DNA from: WHSW01 sp963767475
Lineage (GTDB): Bacteria > Actinomycetota > Thermoleophilia > Solirubrobacterales > 70-9
Direction: 5' to 3'
DNA length: 64,000 nt
Assembly: GCA_963767475.1 (NCBI GenBank)
Contig: CAVYEI010000005.1
Location: 496,001-560,000 of the forward strand
The notes below the pieces were generated by a model. That model made no database searches. It saw only the letters and a list, made by a program, of their open reading frames with translations, and was not told the DNA's origin. Shown here one piece after another: positions 32,299-41,125 of the stretch. Positions within the stretch are counted from its first letter, which is position 1. Each line of letters starts with the position of its first letter. Position numbers and translations under genes: made by a program.

Positions 32299-33957
32299 GT
32301 GCTCGCGGCTCGTAGGATCGCGCTCGCGCTGCCGCTCGCCGGGGCGATCTGGCTCGGCTTTGCCGTCGCCCAGGCGGCCGCGGCGACGACCGTGAGCCTG
32401 ACCGCAAGCCCGGTGAGCAGCTCCCTTTCGGTCAGCGACGCCACCAACGACAACGACGCGATCACGGTCTCGGAGGCCGGCGGGACGATCACGATCGTCG
32501 ACACCGGGACCGGTGGCATCACCACCGCCGATCCCGACTGCACGGCGGTCAACCCGACCACGGTCACGTGTCCGCTGGATCCCGTCGATCCCGCCCCGCC
32601 GGCGCCGCCGACGGGGCCCGTGCGGGACCTCGGCCTCAGCCTCAACGACGGCACCGACAGCTTCACCAACCAGAACCTCGATGCCGACGTGAGCGAGGGC
32701 GACAGCGGCGAGCTTGGCAATAAGGCGATCGTCTCCGGCCCGGGCGATGACTCGATCGACACCGGATTGGGCAATGACGTGATCGATACCGGTGCGGGCG
32801 ACGACTCGGCCTCCGGCGATTCCGGCAACGACACGATCTCCACCGGCTCCGGCGCGGACGACGGCGACGGTGACGAGGGAGCCGACATCGTCAACACCGG
32901 CGCCGGCACCGATGACGTCGACAACGAGGGCTTCCTCAACGACGGCGCCGACCTCCTCGACGGGGGCCCGGGGGGCAACGACGAGATCGAGTACGACGAG
33001 GACGCCGCGGTCAGCGTGATCATCGACGGGCTGCCCAACGACGGGCATCCCGGGGAGGGCGACAACCTGCTCGGGTTCGAGGACCTTCGTGGCAGCGACC
33101 TCGACGACACGATCGCCGGCGACGGGGCCGACAACTCCGTCAGCGCCTTCGATGGAAACGACACCGTCAGCACCGGCGCCGGCAACGACGAGATCTCCGC
33201 CAGCGAGGGCAACGACGCGGTCGACGCCGGCGCCGGCTCCGACCTGGTTGAGGGAGGCGGCGAGGACAACGGCGCCGACCTGCTCGACGGAGGCGCCAAT
33301 GCGGGCGACTCGATTGACTATTTCGGCAGAGATCCCCTCACCCTGGTGCAGGATGGCCTCGCCAACGATGGCCGCGCCGGGGAGGGAGACAACCTCGCCG
33401 GATTCGAGGGTCTCGGCGGCGGCGACGGAGACGACACGATCGTCGGCGATGCCGCCTCGAACGCGCTCTTCGGGCTCGGCGGCGACGACACGCTGGTCGG
33501 GGGGGCCGGCAACGACGACTTCTTCGGCGGCGATGGCGACGACACGATCAACGCGCTCGGCGGCCGCGACGAGATCGAATGCGACTTGGGCTTCGACAGC
33601 GTGGTCAAGAACGCCGAGGACATCCTGCGGACAGGCTGCGAGCGTCGCGGCGCCGGCCTCACCGGCGAGAGCGCCGCCGTCTCCAAGGGCAAGGCCAAGG
33701 TGAGCGTCGTCTGCCCGATCGAGGAGGGAGCACCCTGCAGGGGCAAGCTGGTGTTGCTCTCCAACGGCAAGAAGATCGCCAAGGGGCCGTACAAGGTCGT
33801 CAACGGCAAGACCGAGGCGGTTGCGGCGAAGCTGAGCACGCGCGGTCGCAAGGCGCTGTCGCGCAGTGGCGGCTCGCTGCTGGTCGGCGCGGAGGCGCGA
33901 ACGACCGAGCCGCTCGGGGTCACGACCAGCGCGGCCGACGTGCAGCTGATCCGCTGA
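32299..33957 (+). CDS. Secreted calcium-repeat (RTX-like) protein, tandem paralogue
   Basis: 552 residues, GTG start five bases after the previous stop. Signal peptide (IALALPLAGAIWLGFAVAQA, ~6-25); N-terminal domain almost identical in pattern to its neighbour (AITVSEAGGTITIVDTGTGG); about 20 Asp/Gly repeats (~140-420), such as GDDTLVGGAGNDDFFGGDGDD split over adjoining turns; C-terminal domain with CDLGFDSVVKNAEDILRTGC and a Lys-rich end. Likely a calcium-stabilised surface or released adhesin-like protein. Intact, unlike its neighbour. Its stop overlaps the putative CTG start of the flavin monooxygenase. Confidence 0.85.
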   Translation: MLAARRIALALPLAGAIWLGFAVAQAAAATTVSLTASPVSSSLSVSDATNDNDAITVSEAGGTITIVDTGTGGITTADPDCTAVNPTTVTCPLDPVDPAPPAPPTGPVRDLGLSLNDGTDSFTNQNLDADVSEGDSGELGNKAIVSGPGDDSIDTGLGNDVIDTGAGDDSASGDSGNDTISTGSGADDGDGDEGADIVNTGAGTDDVDNEGFLNDGADLLDGGPGGNDEIEYDEDAAVSVIIDGLPNDGHPGEGDNLLGFEDLRGSDLDDTIAGDGADNSVSAFDGNDTVSTGAGNDEISASEGNDAVDAGAGSDLVEGGGEDNGADLLDGGANAGDSIDYFGRDPLTLVQDGLANDGRAGEGDNLAGFEGLGGGDGDDTIVGDAASNALFGLGGDDTLVGGAGNDDFFGGDGDDTINALGGRDEIECDLGFDSVVKNAEDILRTGCERRGAGLTGESAAVSKGKAKVSVVCPIEEGAPCRGKLVLLSNGKKIAKGPYKVVNGKTEAVAAKLSTRGRKALSRSGGSLLVGAEARTTEPLGVTTSAADVQLIR

Positions 33958-35063
33958 GCCAGGACACAAATAAGCAAGTCGCGATCGTCGGCGCGGGGAT
34001 CGGCGGCCTGGCGGCCGGGATCGCCCTGCGCCGGGCGGGCTGGGAGGTGACCGTGTTCGAGCAGGCCGAGGAGCTGCACCCGCTCGGGGCCGGGCTCTCG
34101 ATCTGGCCCAACGGCGTGCACGCGCTGCGCGCGCTCGGCCTCGGCGCCGTCGCCGAGCAGGGTCCGCGCGGCGGCGGCGCCCTGCGGAGCGCCGACGGCT
34201 CGGTGCTCGCCCGGTTCGACCCGGAGCTGATCGCCGAGCGCTACGGTGCGCCGCTGGTCGGCCTCCATCGCGCCGACCTTCATCAGGCGCTGATCGACGG
34301 CCTCGGCGCCGAGCGCGTCCGGCTCGGGGCCCGGGTCGTGGAGCTGGCGGAGGGCGAGTTGGGGCTCGCCGACGGCTCCAGCGAGCGCGCCGGCCTGATC
34401 GTCGGCGCCGACGGGATCAACTCGATCGTGCGCGAGTCCGTGATCGCCGACGGCGAGCCGAGCGACTCGGGGATCGTCGCCTTCCGCGGCGTGGCCTCGT
34501 TCGAGGGCGAGGTGCCGGCGGGGGAGTGGTGGGGGAGCGGCTCGGTCGCCGGGCTGCTGCCGCTGCTCGGCGGACGCGTGTACTGGTACGTCGCCTTTCG
34601 CGGCGACCCCGAGCGCGGCGAGCTCGATCGCCGGGTCGGCGAATACGCCGCGCCCGTCGGTGAGATCGTCGCCGCGACCCCTGCCGCCGAGGTGCTCGTG
34701 CACCCGCTCTTCGATCGCAAGCCGACCAGCGGCTGGAGCAGCGGCACGATGACGCTGCTCGGCGATGCCGCGCACCCGATGCTGCCCTTCCTCGGCCAGG
34801 GGGCGTGCTCCGCGCTCGAGGACGCGGTCGCGCTCGGAGACGCCGCCGCCAAGCACGCCGAGACCACAGACGCGATCGCCGCCTACGAGGTCGCGCGCTA
34901 CGAGCGCACGACCGAGCTCGTGCGCGGGTCCAAACGGGCGGCGAAGGTTGCGCTGCTGGGCTCCGGCATCGGGCGGCGCCTCCGCAACGCGCTCGTCGCG
35001 CGGGCGCCGGCGTCGGTGCGGCTGCGCCAGCTCGACCCGATCGTGGGCCGGGCTGACGGCTGA
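33954..35063 (+). CDS. FAD-dependent monooxygenase, CTG start
   Basis: About 369 residues. QVAIVGAGIGGLAAGIALRR (~8-27) is the FAD-binding GxGxxG fold; the mid-protein DG motif is AGLIVGADGINSIVRE (~150), and TLLGDAAHPMLPFLGQGAC (~268) is the GD-AHP motif. This is the p-hydroxybenzoate hydroxylase class (salicylate or urate hydroxylase-like), which uses NAD(P)H and oxygen on aromatic or purine rings. No ATG/GTG/TTG is available; the frame begins at a CTG that overlaps the previous stop as CTGA and gives MSQDTNKQVAIVGAG. It is embedded between surface-protein genes, which does not reveal its substrate. Confidence 0.82.
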   Translation: MSQDTNKQVAIVGAGIGGLAAGIALRRAGWEVTVFEQAEELHPLGAGLSIWPNGVHALRALGLGAVAEQGPRGGGALRSADGSVLARFDPELIAERYGAPLVGLHRADLHQALIDGLGAERVRLGARVVELAEGELGLADGSSERAGLIVGADGINSIVRESVIADGEPSDSGIVAFRGVASFEGEVPAGEWWGSGSVAGLLPLLGGRVYWYVAFRGDPERGELDRRVGEYAAPVGEIVAATPAAEVLVHPLFDRKPTSGWSSGTMTLLGDAAHPMLPFLGQGACSALEDAVALGDAAAKHAETTDAIAAYEVARYERTTELVRGSKRAAKVALLGSGIGRRLRNALVARAPASVRLRQLDPIVGRADG

Positions 35064-35097
35064 GGCGCCGAAGGGGCAGACTGGAGCAGAGCCCGCG

Positions 35098-35841
35098 ATG
35101 AACGACGCCCCGCAAGACCCGCCGGCCGCACCGCAGAGAACGAGCTCGAACTGGACCGGGGGCAGGGTCGCCGCGATGGTCTTCTCCAGCATCGCGGCGC
35201 TGATCGGGATCACCCTGTTGCTCGCCGGGCTGGCCGTGATCGCCGTGCACGCGTTCGCCCGCGACGACGACGGCTTCTACACCTCCGACAAGGAGACGCT
35301 GCGAAGCGGCGCCTACGCGATCACGACCGACCGGATCAACCTCGGCACCGCCGACGACGTCCCCGAGGAGCTGCTCGGCACGCTGCGAGTTCGGGCCGAG
35401 AGCACGACCGCGAGGCCGAGCTTCCTCGGCATCGGCCGGACCGCCGACGTGCAGCGCTATCTGGCCGGGGTCGCGGTCTCCGAGTTCACCGACTTCCGGC
35501 GCGGGGAGGCCGTGTTCACGCAGATTCCTGGCCGCGCCCTGCCGGGCCGGCCGGGCGCTCAGCCCTTCTGGGTCGCCGAGAGCGAGGGCTCCGGCGAGCG
35601 CCAGATCGAGTGGGACATGGAGAACGGAATCTGGACGGTTGCGGTGGTCAACGCGGACGCCGCTCGCGGGATCGCGGTCGTCGCCGACATCGGCGCCAAG
35701 ATCGAGTGGCTGATCTGGGTCGGCGTCGGGCTGCTGATCGTCGGCGTCGTGGTCAGCGCGACCGCCGTGATCGTGATCGTGACGATCAGCCGGCGCGCAT
35801 CGCGCGATCAGGTCGCCCAACCGGCCTCCGCGCCGATCTAG
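35098..35841 (+). CDS. Two-span membrane protein, paralogue of the one at 29664
   Basis: 247 residues. Span 1 VFSSIAALIGITLLLAGLA (~29-47), outer domain with ARDDDGFYTSDKETL, SFLGIG...VQRYLAGVAVSEF and QPFWVAESEGSGERQIEW, span 2 EWLIWVGVGLLIVGVVVSAT (~202-221) and a short basic tail. The order and spacing of blocks match the protein at 29664, so the two are diverged copies standing either side of the calcium-repeat genes. Convergent with the metallopeptidase gene, whose stop overlaps its own. Confidence 0.8.
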   Translation: MNDAPQDPPAAPQRTSSNWTGGRVAAMVFSSIAALIGITLLLAGLAVIAVHAFARDDDGFYTSDKETLRSGAYAITTDRINLGTADDVPEELLGTLRVRAESTTARPSFLGIGRTADVQRYLAGVAVSEFTDFRRGEAVFTQIPGRALPGRPGAQPFWVAESEGSGERQIEWDMENGIWTVAVVNADAARGIAVVADIGAKIEWLIWVGVGLLIVGVVVSATAVIVIVTISRRASRDQVAQPASAPI

Positions 35842-36227
35842 AGCCCGAGCGCCGCTACCCCGGGCTCGTCGTAGCCCAGATGGTGGGCGACCTCGTGGCG
35901 AACCGTGCGCTCGACTTGACGGGCGAGGAGCGCCGGATCGGCGCCGAAGTCGCGCTCGAGCGTGTCCTGGAAGATCACGATCCGGTGGGCGGCGTGATCG
36001 CGGGCGACCGTCGCCCCGTAGTACTGGCCGTAGGCGTGGACCTCGGCGCCCCGATCCGAGACCACCACCGGCACACGCTGGAGCACAGCGGCGAACTCGT
36101 CCGGGAGCCGGTCGATCGCCTCGGCGACCAGCCGCTCGAACTCCGACAGCTGGGGCCGGCGCCGGCGGCGGTCGCGCGCCAGCGCCTCGCTGTGCTCGAC
36201 CAGGGCGTCGAACTCCGCGTTCGTCAT
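35838..36227 (-). CDS. Small zincin-like metallopeptidase
   Basis: 129 residues from ATG 36227 (MTNAEFDALVEHSEAL); ATG 36284 is an alternative. The HExxH zinc site is in TVRHEVAHHLGYDE near the C-terminus, and VVVSDRG and IVIFQDTLERDF are conserved in the family of minimal actinobacterial metallopeptidases (PF06262-like). It lacks a signal peptide. Whether it has protease activity is not established for the family. Confidence 0.8.
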   Translation of the reverse strand: MTNAEFDALVEHSEALARDRRRRRPQLSEFERLVAEAIDRLPDEFAAVLQRVPVVVSDRGAEVHAYGQYYGATVARDHAAHRIVIFQDTLERDFGADPALLARQVERTVRHEVAHHLGYDEPGVAALGL

Positions 36228-36327
36228 CTCGGAGGGCGGGCGGTGGCCGGGGACACAACGGCCCGGGGAGAGATCCTGTGACATCGCCCCACAGATGATG
36301 GCAGCGCCCTGCGCCCGGCTCGGGCGC

Positions 36328-36900
36328 TCAGCCGCTCGCAGAACAACCGCCGGCGTCGAACAGCGTCGCCTCGCCGCCGGCGTGTGGCCGCTCGATCGCC
36401 AGCAGACGGCGCTTGGTCTCGGCGCCACCCGGGGCCGAGAACCCGCCCAGCCTGCCGTCGGCGGCGACCACCCGGTGGCAGGGGACTATCAGCGGGAACC
36501 GGTTGCGGCTCAGCGCCTTGCCCACCTCGCGCGCCTCGCCGGGCGCACCGATCCGCCTTGCCAGCTCGCCGTAGGTGAGCGTCTCGCCGGGGCCGATCGT
36601 GCGCGCGGCCTCGGTTACCCGCCGGTCGAACGGGTCGATTTCGTCGAGATCGAGCACCACCTCGGTGAGCTCGCTCCGGGCGCCGTCGAGCAGCGCCACG
36701 AGCCCGGAGATCGCCTCCTCGACCGCGGCGGGTGCTTCGGCTTCGCGGGCGCCGGGGAGCCGGCGGCGCAGGTGCGCCCGGGTGAGCTCGCGACGCCGGT
36801 GGGGGAGCGCGGTCGCGCGGACTCCGCGGTCGCCCCAGGCGATCCCGCAAGGGCCGATCGCCGTCTCGAACAATGCGATCGACGGAGTTTCTGCCTTCAT
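36328..36900 (-). CDS. ogt: Methylated-DNA--protein-cysteine methyltransferase
   Basis: 190 residues from ATG 36900 (MKAETPSIALFET). The active-site motif VPCHRVVAADGRLGGF places the alkyl-acceptor Cys near residue 141; TYGELARRIGAPGEAREVGKA (split TYGELARRIG / APGEAREVGKA) is the DNA-binding helix-turn-helix. A suicide repair enzyme that removes O6-alkyl groups from guanine. Divergent from the alkyltransferase-like gene, and 380 bases from dinB, forming a DNA damage cluster. Confidence 0.93.
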   Translation of the reverse strand: MKAETPSIALFETAIGPCGIAWGDRGVRATALPHRRRELTRAHLRRRLPGAREAEAPAAVEEAISGLVALLDGARSELTEVVLDLDEIDPFDRRVTEAARTIGPGETLTYGELARRIGAPGEAREVGKALSRNRFPLIVPCHRVVAADGRLGGFSAPGGAETKRRLLAIERPHAGGEATLFDAGGCSASG

Positions 36901-36932
36901 CTCGACAAGTAAACGCCCCGGCGCGGATGATT

Positions 36933-37246
36933 GTGAGGTCCGAACGGCAGAGCAGCAGATCCTCGACCGCATCCGCGCGATCCCCGCCGGCTTCGTCGCC
37001 GCCTACGGCGACGTCTGCCCGTCGGCGCCCCGGGCAGCCGGCTCGGCGCTCGCCCGCTGCGACGACCCCGGCGTTCCCTGGCAGCGGGTCGTGCGTGCCG
37101 ATGGCTCGCTCGCCAAGGGGCCTCGCCAGCGTCGCCTGCTAGAGGCCGAGGGGGTGCCGTTTCGCGGCGCCCGGGTGGCGATGGAGGTCGCCAGGGTCGA
37201 GGCCGAGGCGCTCGATCAGCTCGCGGCCGGAACAGAAAACGATTGA
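36933..37246 (+). pseudogene. Alkyltransferase-like (ATL) protein, start region probably frameshifted
   Basis: The conserved frame (TAEQQILDRIRAIPAGFVAAYG to the stop at 37246) has no usable start codon. If one A is missing near 36943, GTG 36933 would give MRSETAEQQILDRI, a natural N-terminus. The protein would be about 104 residues. VPWQRVVRADG has Trp where Ogt has the acceptor Cys, the hallmark of ATL proteins, which bind alkylated DNA without repairing it and pass it to nucleotide excision repair. It overlaps the dinB promoter region: its stop lies in the -35-like TTGACC. Confidence 0.75.
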
Positions 37247-37271
37247 CCGCCGGCGCGGTTGATGCGAACAT
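37243..37271 (+). promoter_or_regulatory. dinB promoter (TTGACC-N17-GAACAT)
   Basis: TTGACC (37243-37248), 17-base spacer, GAACAT (37266-37271). The -10-like element keeps the key A2 and T6. A transcript starting about 7 bases later would begin at the GTG at 37278, so the message may be leaderless. The -10 overlaps the SOS box. Confidence 0.5.
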
Positions 37272-37278
37272 GTGTTCG
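37265..37278. promoter_or_regulatory. LexA SOS box at dinB
   Basis: CGAAC-ATGT-GTTCG is a perfect match to the Gram-positive/actinobacterial LexA consensus CGAACNNNNGTTCG. It covers the -10 element and reaches the first base of the start codon, so LexA binding should block transcription directly. Confidence 0.8.
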
Positions 37279-38483
37279 TGTCACGCGACGCGACGATCCT
37301 GCACGCCGATCTCGACGCCTTCTTTGCCTCGGTCGCCCAGCGCGACGATCCCAGCCTCCGCGGGCGGCCGGTGGTGGTCGGCTCGGGCGTCGTTCTCGCC
37401 GCCAGCTATGAGGCCCGCGCGTACGGCGTGCGCTCGGCGATGGGCGGCCGCCGGGCGCGCCGGCTGTGCCCGGATCTCGTCGTCGCCCAGCCTCGGTTCT
37501 CGGCGTACGTCGAGGCCAGCCGGGCGGTGTTTCGGCTCTTCGAGCAGGCCGCGCCGGCGGTTGAGGGGCTCTCGATCGACGAGGCCTTCCTCGACGTTCG
37601 CGGGCTCGAGCGGATCGGCGGGACGCCGAGGCAGATCGCCGCCCGCCTGCGTCGCCAGGTCCGCGAGGAGGTCGGGCTGCCGCTCTCCGTCGGGGTCGCG
37701 CGGACGAAGTCGCTGGCCAAGGTCGCGAGCGCCCTCGCCAAGCCCGACGGCCTGCTCGTGGTCGCGCCCCAGCGTGAGCTGGAGTTCCTGCATCCGCTGG
37801 CCGTCGAGCGGCTCTGGGGCGTCGGCCCGGCGACCGCGAGCAAGCTGCGTGCGCTTGGGATCGCGCGGGTGGCCGATGTCGCCGAGCTCTCGGAAGCGGC
37901 GCTGGTGGCGCTCGTCGGCAGCGCGCTCGGCCGGCGCCTGCACGCCCTCGCCTGGGCTCGCGACCCGCGCCGGGTGCGCGCCGGCGGGCGCCGCGGCTCG
38001 TTCGGGTCGCAATCCGCGCTGGGCCGCCGGGACCGATCGCGCGAGGACCTCGATCGGGTGGTTCTCGGACTCGTCGATCGCGTCAGCCGCCGCATGCGCG
38101 CCGCCGGGCGCGTCGGGCGGACCGTCTCGCTGCGCATCCGCTTCGGCGACTACTCGCGCGCCTCGCGCTCGCGCACCCTGCCCGCCGCCACCGCGGCCAC
38201 GCAGATGATCCTCAGCGTGGCTCGCGGGCTGCTGTCGACGGCGATGCCGCTGATCGAGCGGCGCGGGGTCACCCTGCTCGGGATCTCGGTCTCCAACCTG
38301 GAGCCCTGGGGCACCGGCGTCCAGCTCGCCCTCCCCGTCGACGGTCCGGGCAACGCGATCGACGCCGCCGTCGACCAGCTCCGCCGGCGCTTCGGCACCT
38401 CCTCCGTCACCCGCGCGGCGCTGCTTGGCCGCCGTGCCGCCCAGCCGTGGCTGCTTCCGGGCGAGGAGCCGGAGCTCGACTGA
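37278..38483 (+). CDS. dinB: DNA polymerase IV (Y family)
   Basis: 401 residues from GTG 37278 (MSRDATILHADLDAFFASV); GTG 37272 is an alternative two codons earlier. Metal-binding Asp in HADLDAFFAS and the SIDEAFLDV motif (~99-107) are intact; SVGVARTKSLAKVAS is the conserved fingers/palm motif; helix-hairpin-helix VERLWGVGPATASKL (~177) and a little-finger domain follow. The C-terminus is short and has no obvious beta-clamp peptide beyond QLALPVD (~350). Error-prone translesion polymerase under SOS control, as the LexA box shows. Confidence 0.93.
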   Translation: MSRDATILHADLDAFFASVAQRDDPSLRGRPVVVGSGVVLAASYEARAYGVRSAMGGRRARRLCPDLVVAQPRFSAYVEASRAVFRLFEQAAPAVEGLSIDEAFLDVRGLERIGGTPRQIAARLRRQVREEVGLPLSVGVARTKSLAKVASALAKPDGLLVVAPQRELEFLHPLAVERLWGVGPATASKLRALGIARVADVAELSEAALVALVGSALGRRLHALAWARDPRRVRAGGRRGSFGSQSALGRRDRSREDLDRVVLGLVDRVSRRMRAAGRVGRTVSLRIRFGDYSRASRSRTLPAATAATQMILSVARGLLSTAMPLIERRGVTLLGISVSNLEPWGTGVQLALPVDGPGNAIDAAVDQLRRRFGTSSVTRAALLGRRAAQPWLLPGEEPELD

Positions 38484-38493
38484 GCGGTCGCCG

Positions 38494-39257
38494 CTAGGCG
38501 CGGAGCTTGTAGCCGGCGGTGAACAGCCGCAGGTTGAAGGCAAAGAGGGCGGCGGTGGCCGCGGCGAGGGCGAGCATCGAGAGCGCCACGCTGGCCTCGC
38601 TGTAGCCGAGGAAGCCGTAGCGGACCAGGTTGATCATGTAGTAGACCGGGTTGAAGTGGGTCAGGGTCTGAAACGGCTCCGGCAGCAGCGAGGCGGAGTA
38701 GAAGACGCCGCCGAGGAAGATCAGCGGCGTGAGCACGAACGTCTGCGCGACCGAGACGTCGTCGAACTGCTCCGCGCGGACCCCGATCAGGACCCCGAGC
38801 TGGCCGAAGAAGAAACCGACCAGGAACAGCGCCGGGATCAGGATCAGGACGTGCTCGACCGGGAGGTCGACGAGCAGCACCGAGGCGATGAAGGTGAGCA
38901 CCGCGACCGCGAGCCCGCGAGTGAAGCCGCCGAGCGAGAACGCGGTCAGCAGCTCGAGCGGCGAGGCGGGGGAGGAGAGCTGATCCTGGATCGCCCCCTG
39001 GAACTTCTGCTGCAGGATCGAGGAGGCGTTGTTGGAGAACGAGTTCATCGCCCAGGCCATCATGATCAGGCCCGGGATCACGAAGACGACGTAATCGAAG
39101 CCGTGCAGCTCGTTGATCCGCGAGCCGAGCGCGGCGCCGAAGACGGTGATGTAGAGGAAGGTCTCCAGCAGCGGCGCGCCGATCGTCTGCTTCTTGATCT
39201 TCATGAACCGGTTGAGCTCGCGCCGCCACAGGGTCAGGAAGCGAATCTGCGCGGCCG

Positions 39258-39261
<4 letters not shown>
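38494..39261 (-). CDS. ABC-2 type exporter permease
   Basis: 255 residues with six membrane spans. The family signature FNPVYYMINLVRYGFLG near residue 210 and FQGAIQDQLSSPASPLELLTA (split FQGAIQDQLS / SPASPLELLTA), the cytoplasmic coupling segment, are typical of polysaccharide/drug ABC-2 exporters (NodJ/DrrB-like). Coupled to the ATPase through an ATGA overlap at 39258-39261. Convergent with dinB, 10 bases apart, with no visible terminator. Confidence 0.9.
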
Positions 39262-40070
<809 letters not shown>

Positions 40071-40197
40071 CGCAATGAATGTAGGGAAGGCCGATCTCGG
40101 CCCGGCGAATCCTGGCTCGTGGCGCTCGATCTAGGCAATCGCCCGGTGCTATTCGCAGCCGGCCGCTCTAGCGTCGTCGGCGGATGCCCGCAGCGCT

Positions 40198-41034
40198 ATG
40201 AGGGAACGGCTGAGCTACGCGAACGTGATCGCGACGGCTGCGCTGTTTCTCGCCTTCGGTGGAGGTGCCTACGCGGTCTCGATCGGCAAGAACGAGGTCG
40301 GCTCGCGTGAGATCGAGAACGCCGCGGTCCGCTCGCAGGAGATCAAGGACGACGATGTCCGCGCAGGCGACATCGAGGCGAATGCCGTCGGCGCATCCGA
40401 GGTTGCCGAAGGGCAGCTCACGGGCGCCGAGATCGCCGACGGGGCGGTGAGTAGCGCCGACGTTCTCGACGGAACGCTGGGCGGCGCCGATCTCGGCGAC
40501 GGGTCGCTCTCGGGCGCCGACTTGGAGGACGAGACCGTCACGGGCGCCGACGTCGCCGACGGCTCCCTCGACAACGAGGACATCGATCAGGGCAGCCTCA
40601 ACTTCTCTCTGCTTCCGGGTGCGGGCGTGCTCGCCGCTCAGATGCGGGAGATCGGAGGCGCGGGCGCGGTCACCTACGGTCCGGTCTCGGGCCGTTCACT
40701 TGCCTCGACCGCGATCGAGGACGTGGCGATGGCGTTCCCGTCGGTGACCAACTTCGGCAACCTCGTCGCGTTTGTGCCCGCAGACCTCGCGGCCGGTCAA
40801 TCGCGAACCTTCACGGTCGTCTCCCAGGTCAGCGGCGGAGGCACGATCTTCGAGTCCGACATCTCCTGCACGATCAACGCCGGCAGCCACCACTGCTTCG
40901 ATGACGATCGCGACGGGGTCGGCGCGCTGCTGGTCGCCGTTCGCACCGAGAGCAGCGGCGCCGGGCTCGCGGCCACCGACCCGGCGTACATCGGCCTCGG
41001 TGCGGAGACCACCCTCGACCCGGCGACGCCCTGA
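40198..41034 (+). CDS. Secreted/anchored acidic decapeptide-repeat protein
   Basis: 278 residues. MRERLSYANVIATAALFLAF plus GGGAYAV is a membrane segment or signal of the type seen repeatedly in Solirubrobacterales. Residues ~35-135 consist of about ten degenerate 10-residue units of the form (V/L)xGADVxDGS (for example LSGADLEDET, VTGADVADGS), pentapeptide-like and likely to fold as a right-handed beta helix. The C-terminal ~140 residues form an unrelated beta domain with one Cys pair (ISCTINAGSHHC). Very acidic; perhaps a surface or spore/wall protein. Function unknown. Confidence 0.75.
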   Translation: MRERLSYANVIATAALFLAFGGGAYAVSIGKNEVGSREIENAAVRSQEIKDDDVRAGDIEANAVGASEVAEGQLTGAEIADGAVSSADVLDGTLGGADLGDGSLSGADLEDETVTGADVADGSLDNEDIDQGSLNFSLLPGAGVLAAQMREIGGAGAVTYGPVSGRSLASTAIEDVAMAFPSVTNFGNLVAFVPADLAAGQSRTFTVVSQVSGGGTIFESDISCTINAGSHHCFDDDRDGVGALLVAVRTESSGAGLAATDPAYIGLGAETTLDPATP

Positions 41035-41125
41035 CGTAGCCAGGGCTGATTCACGCGTATTGCCGTGCGCGCCGATAGCCACGGTGAACCGTTCAATCCT
41101 GGCCAGAGAGGCTCACTTGTCGCTG

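Noticed and set aside
30980..33570. Short direct DNA repeats resembling a repeat array
   Set aside because: They are in-frame Asp/Gly nonapeptide codons of the calcium-repeat genes, irregular in length and without unique spacers; not CRISPR.
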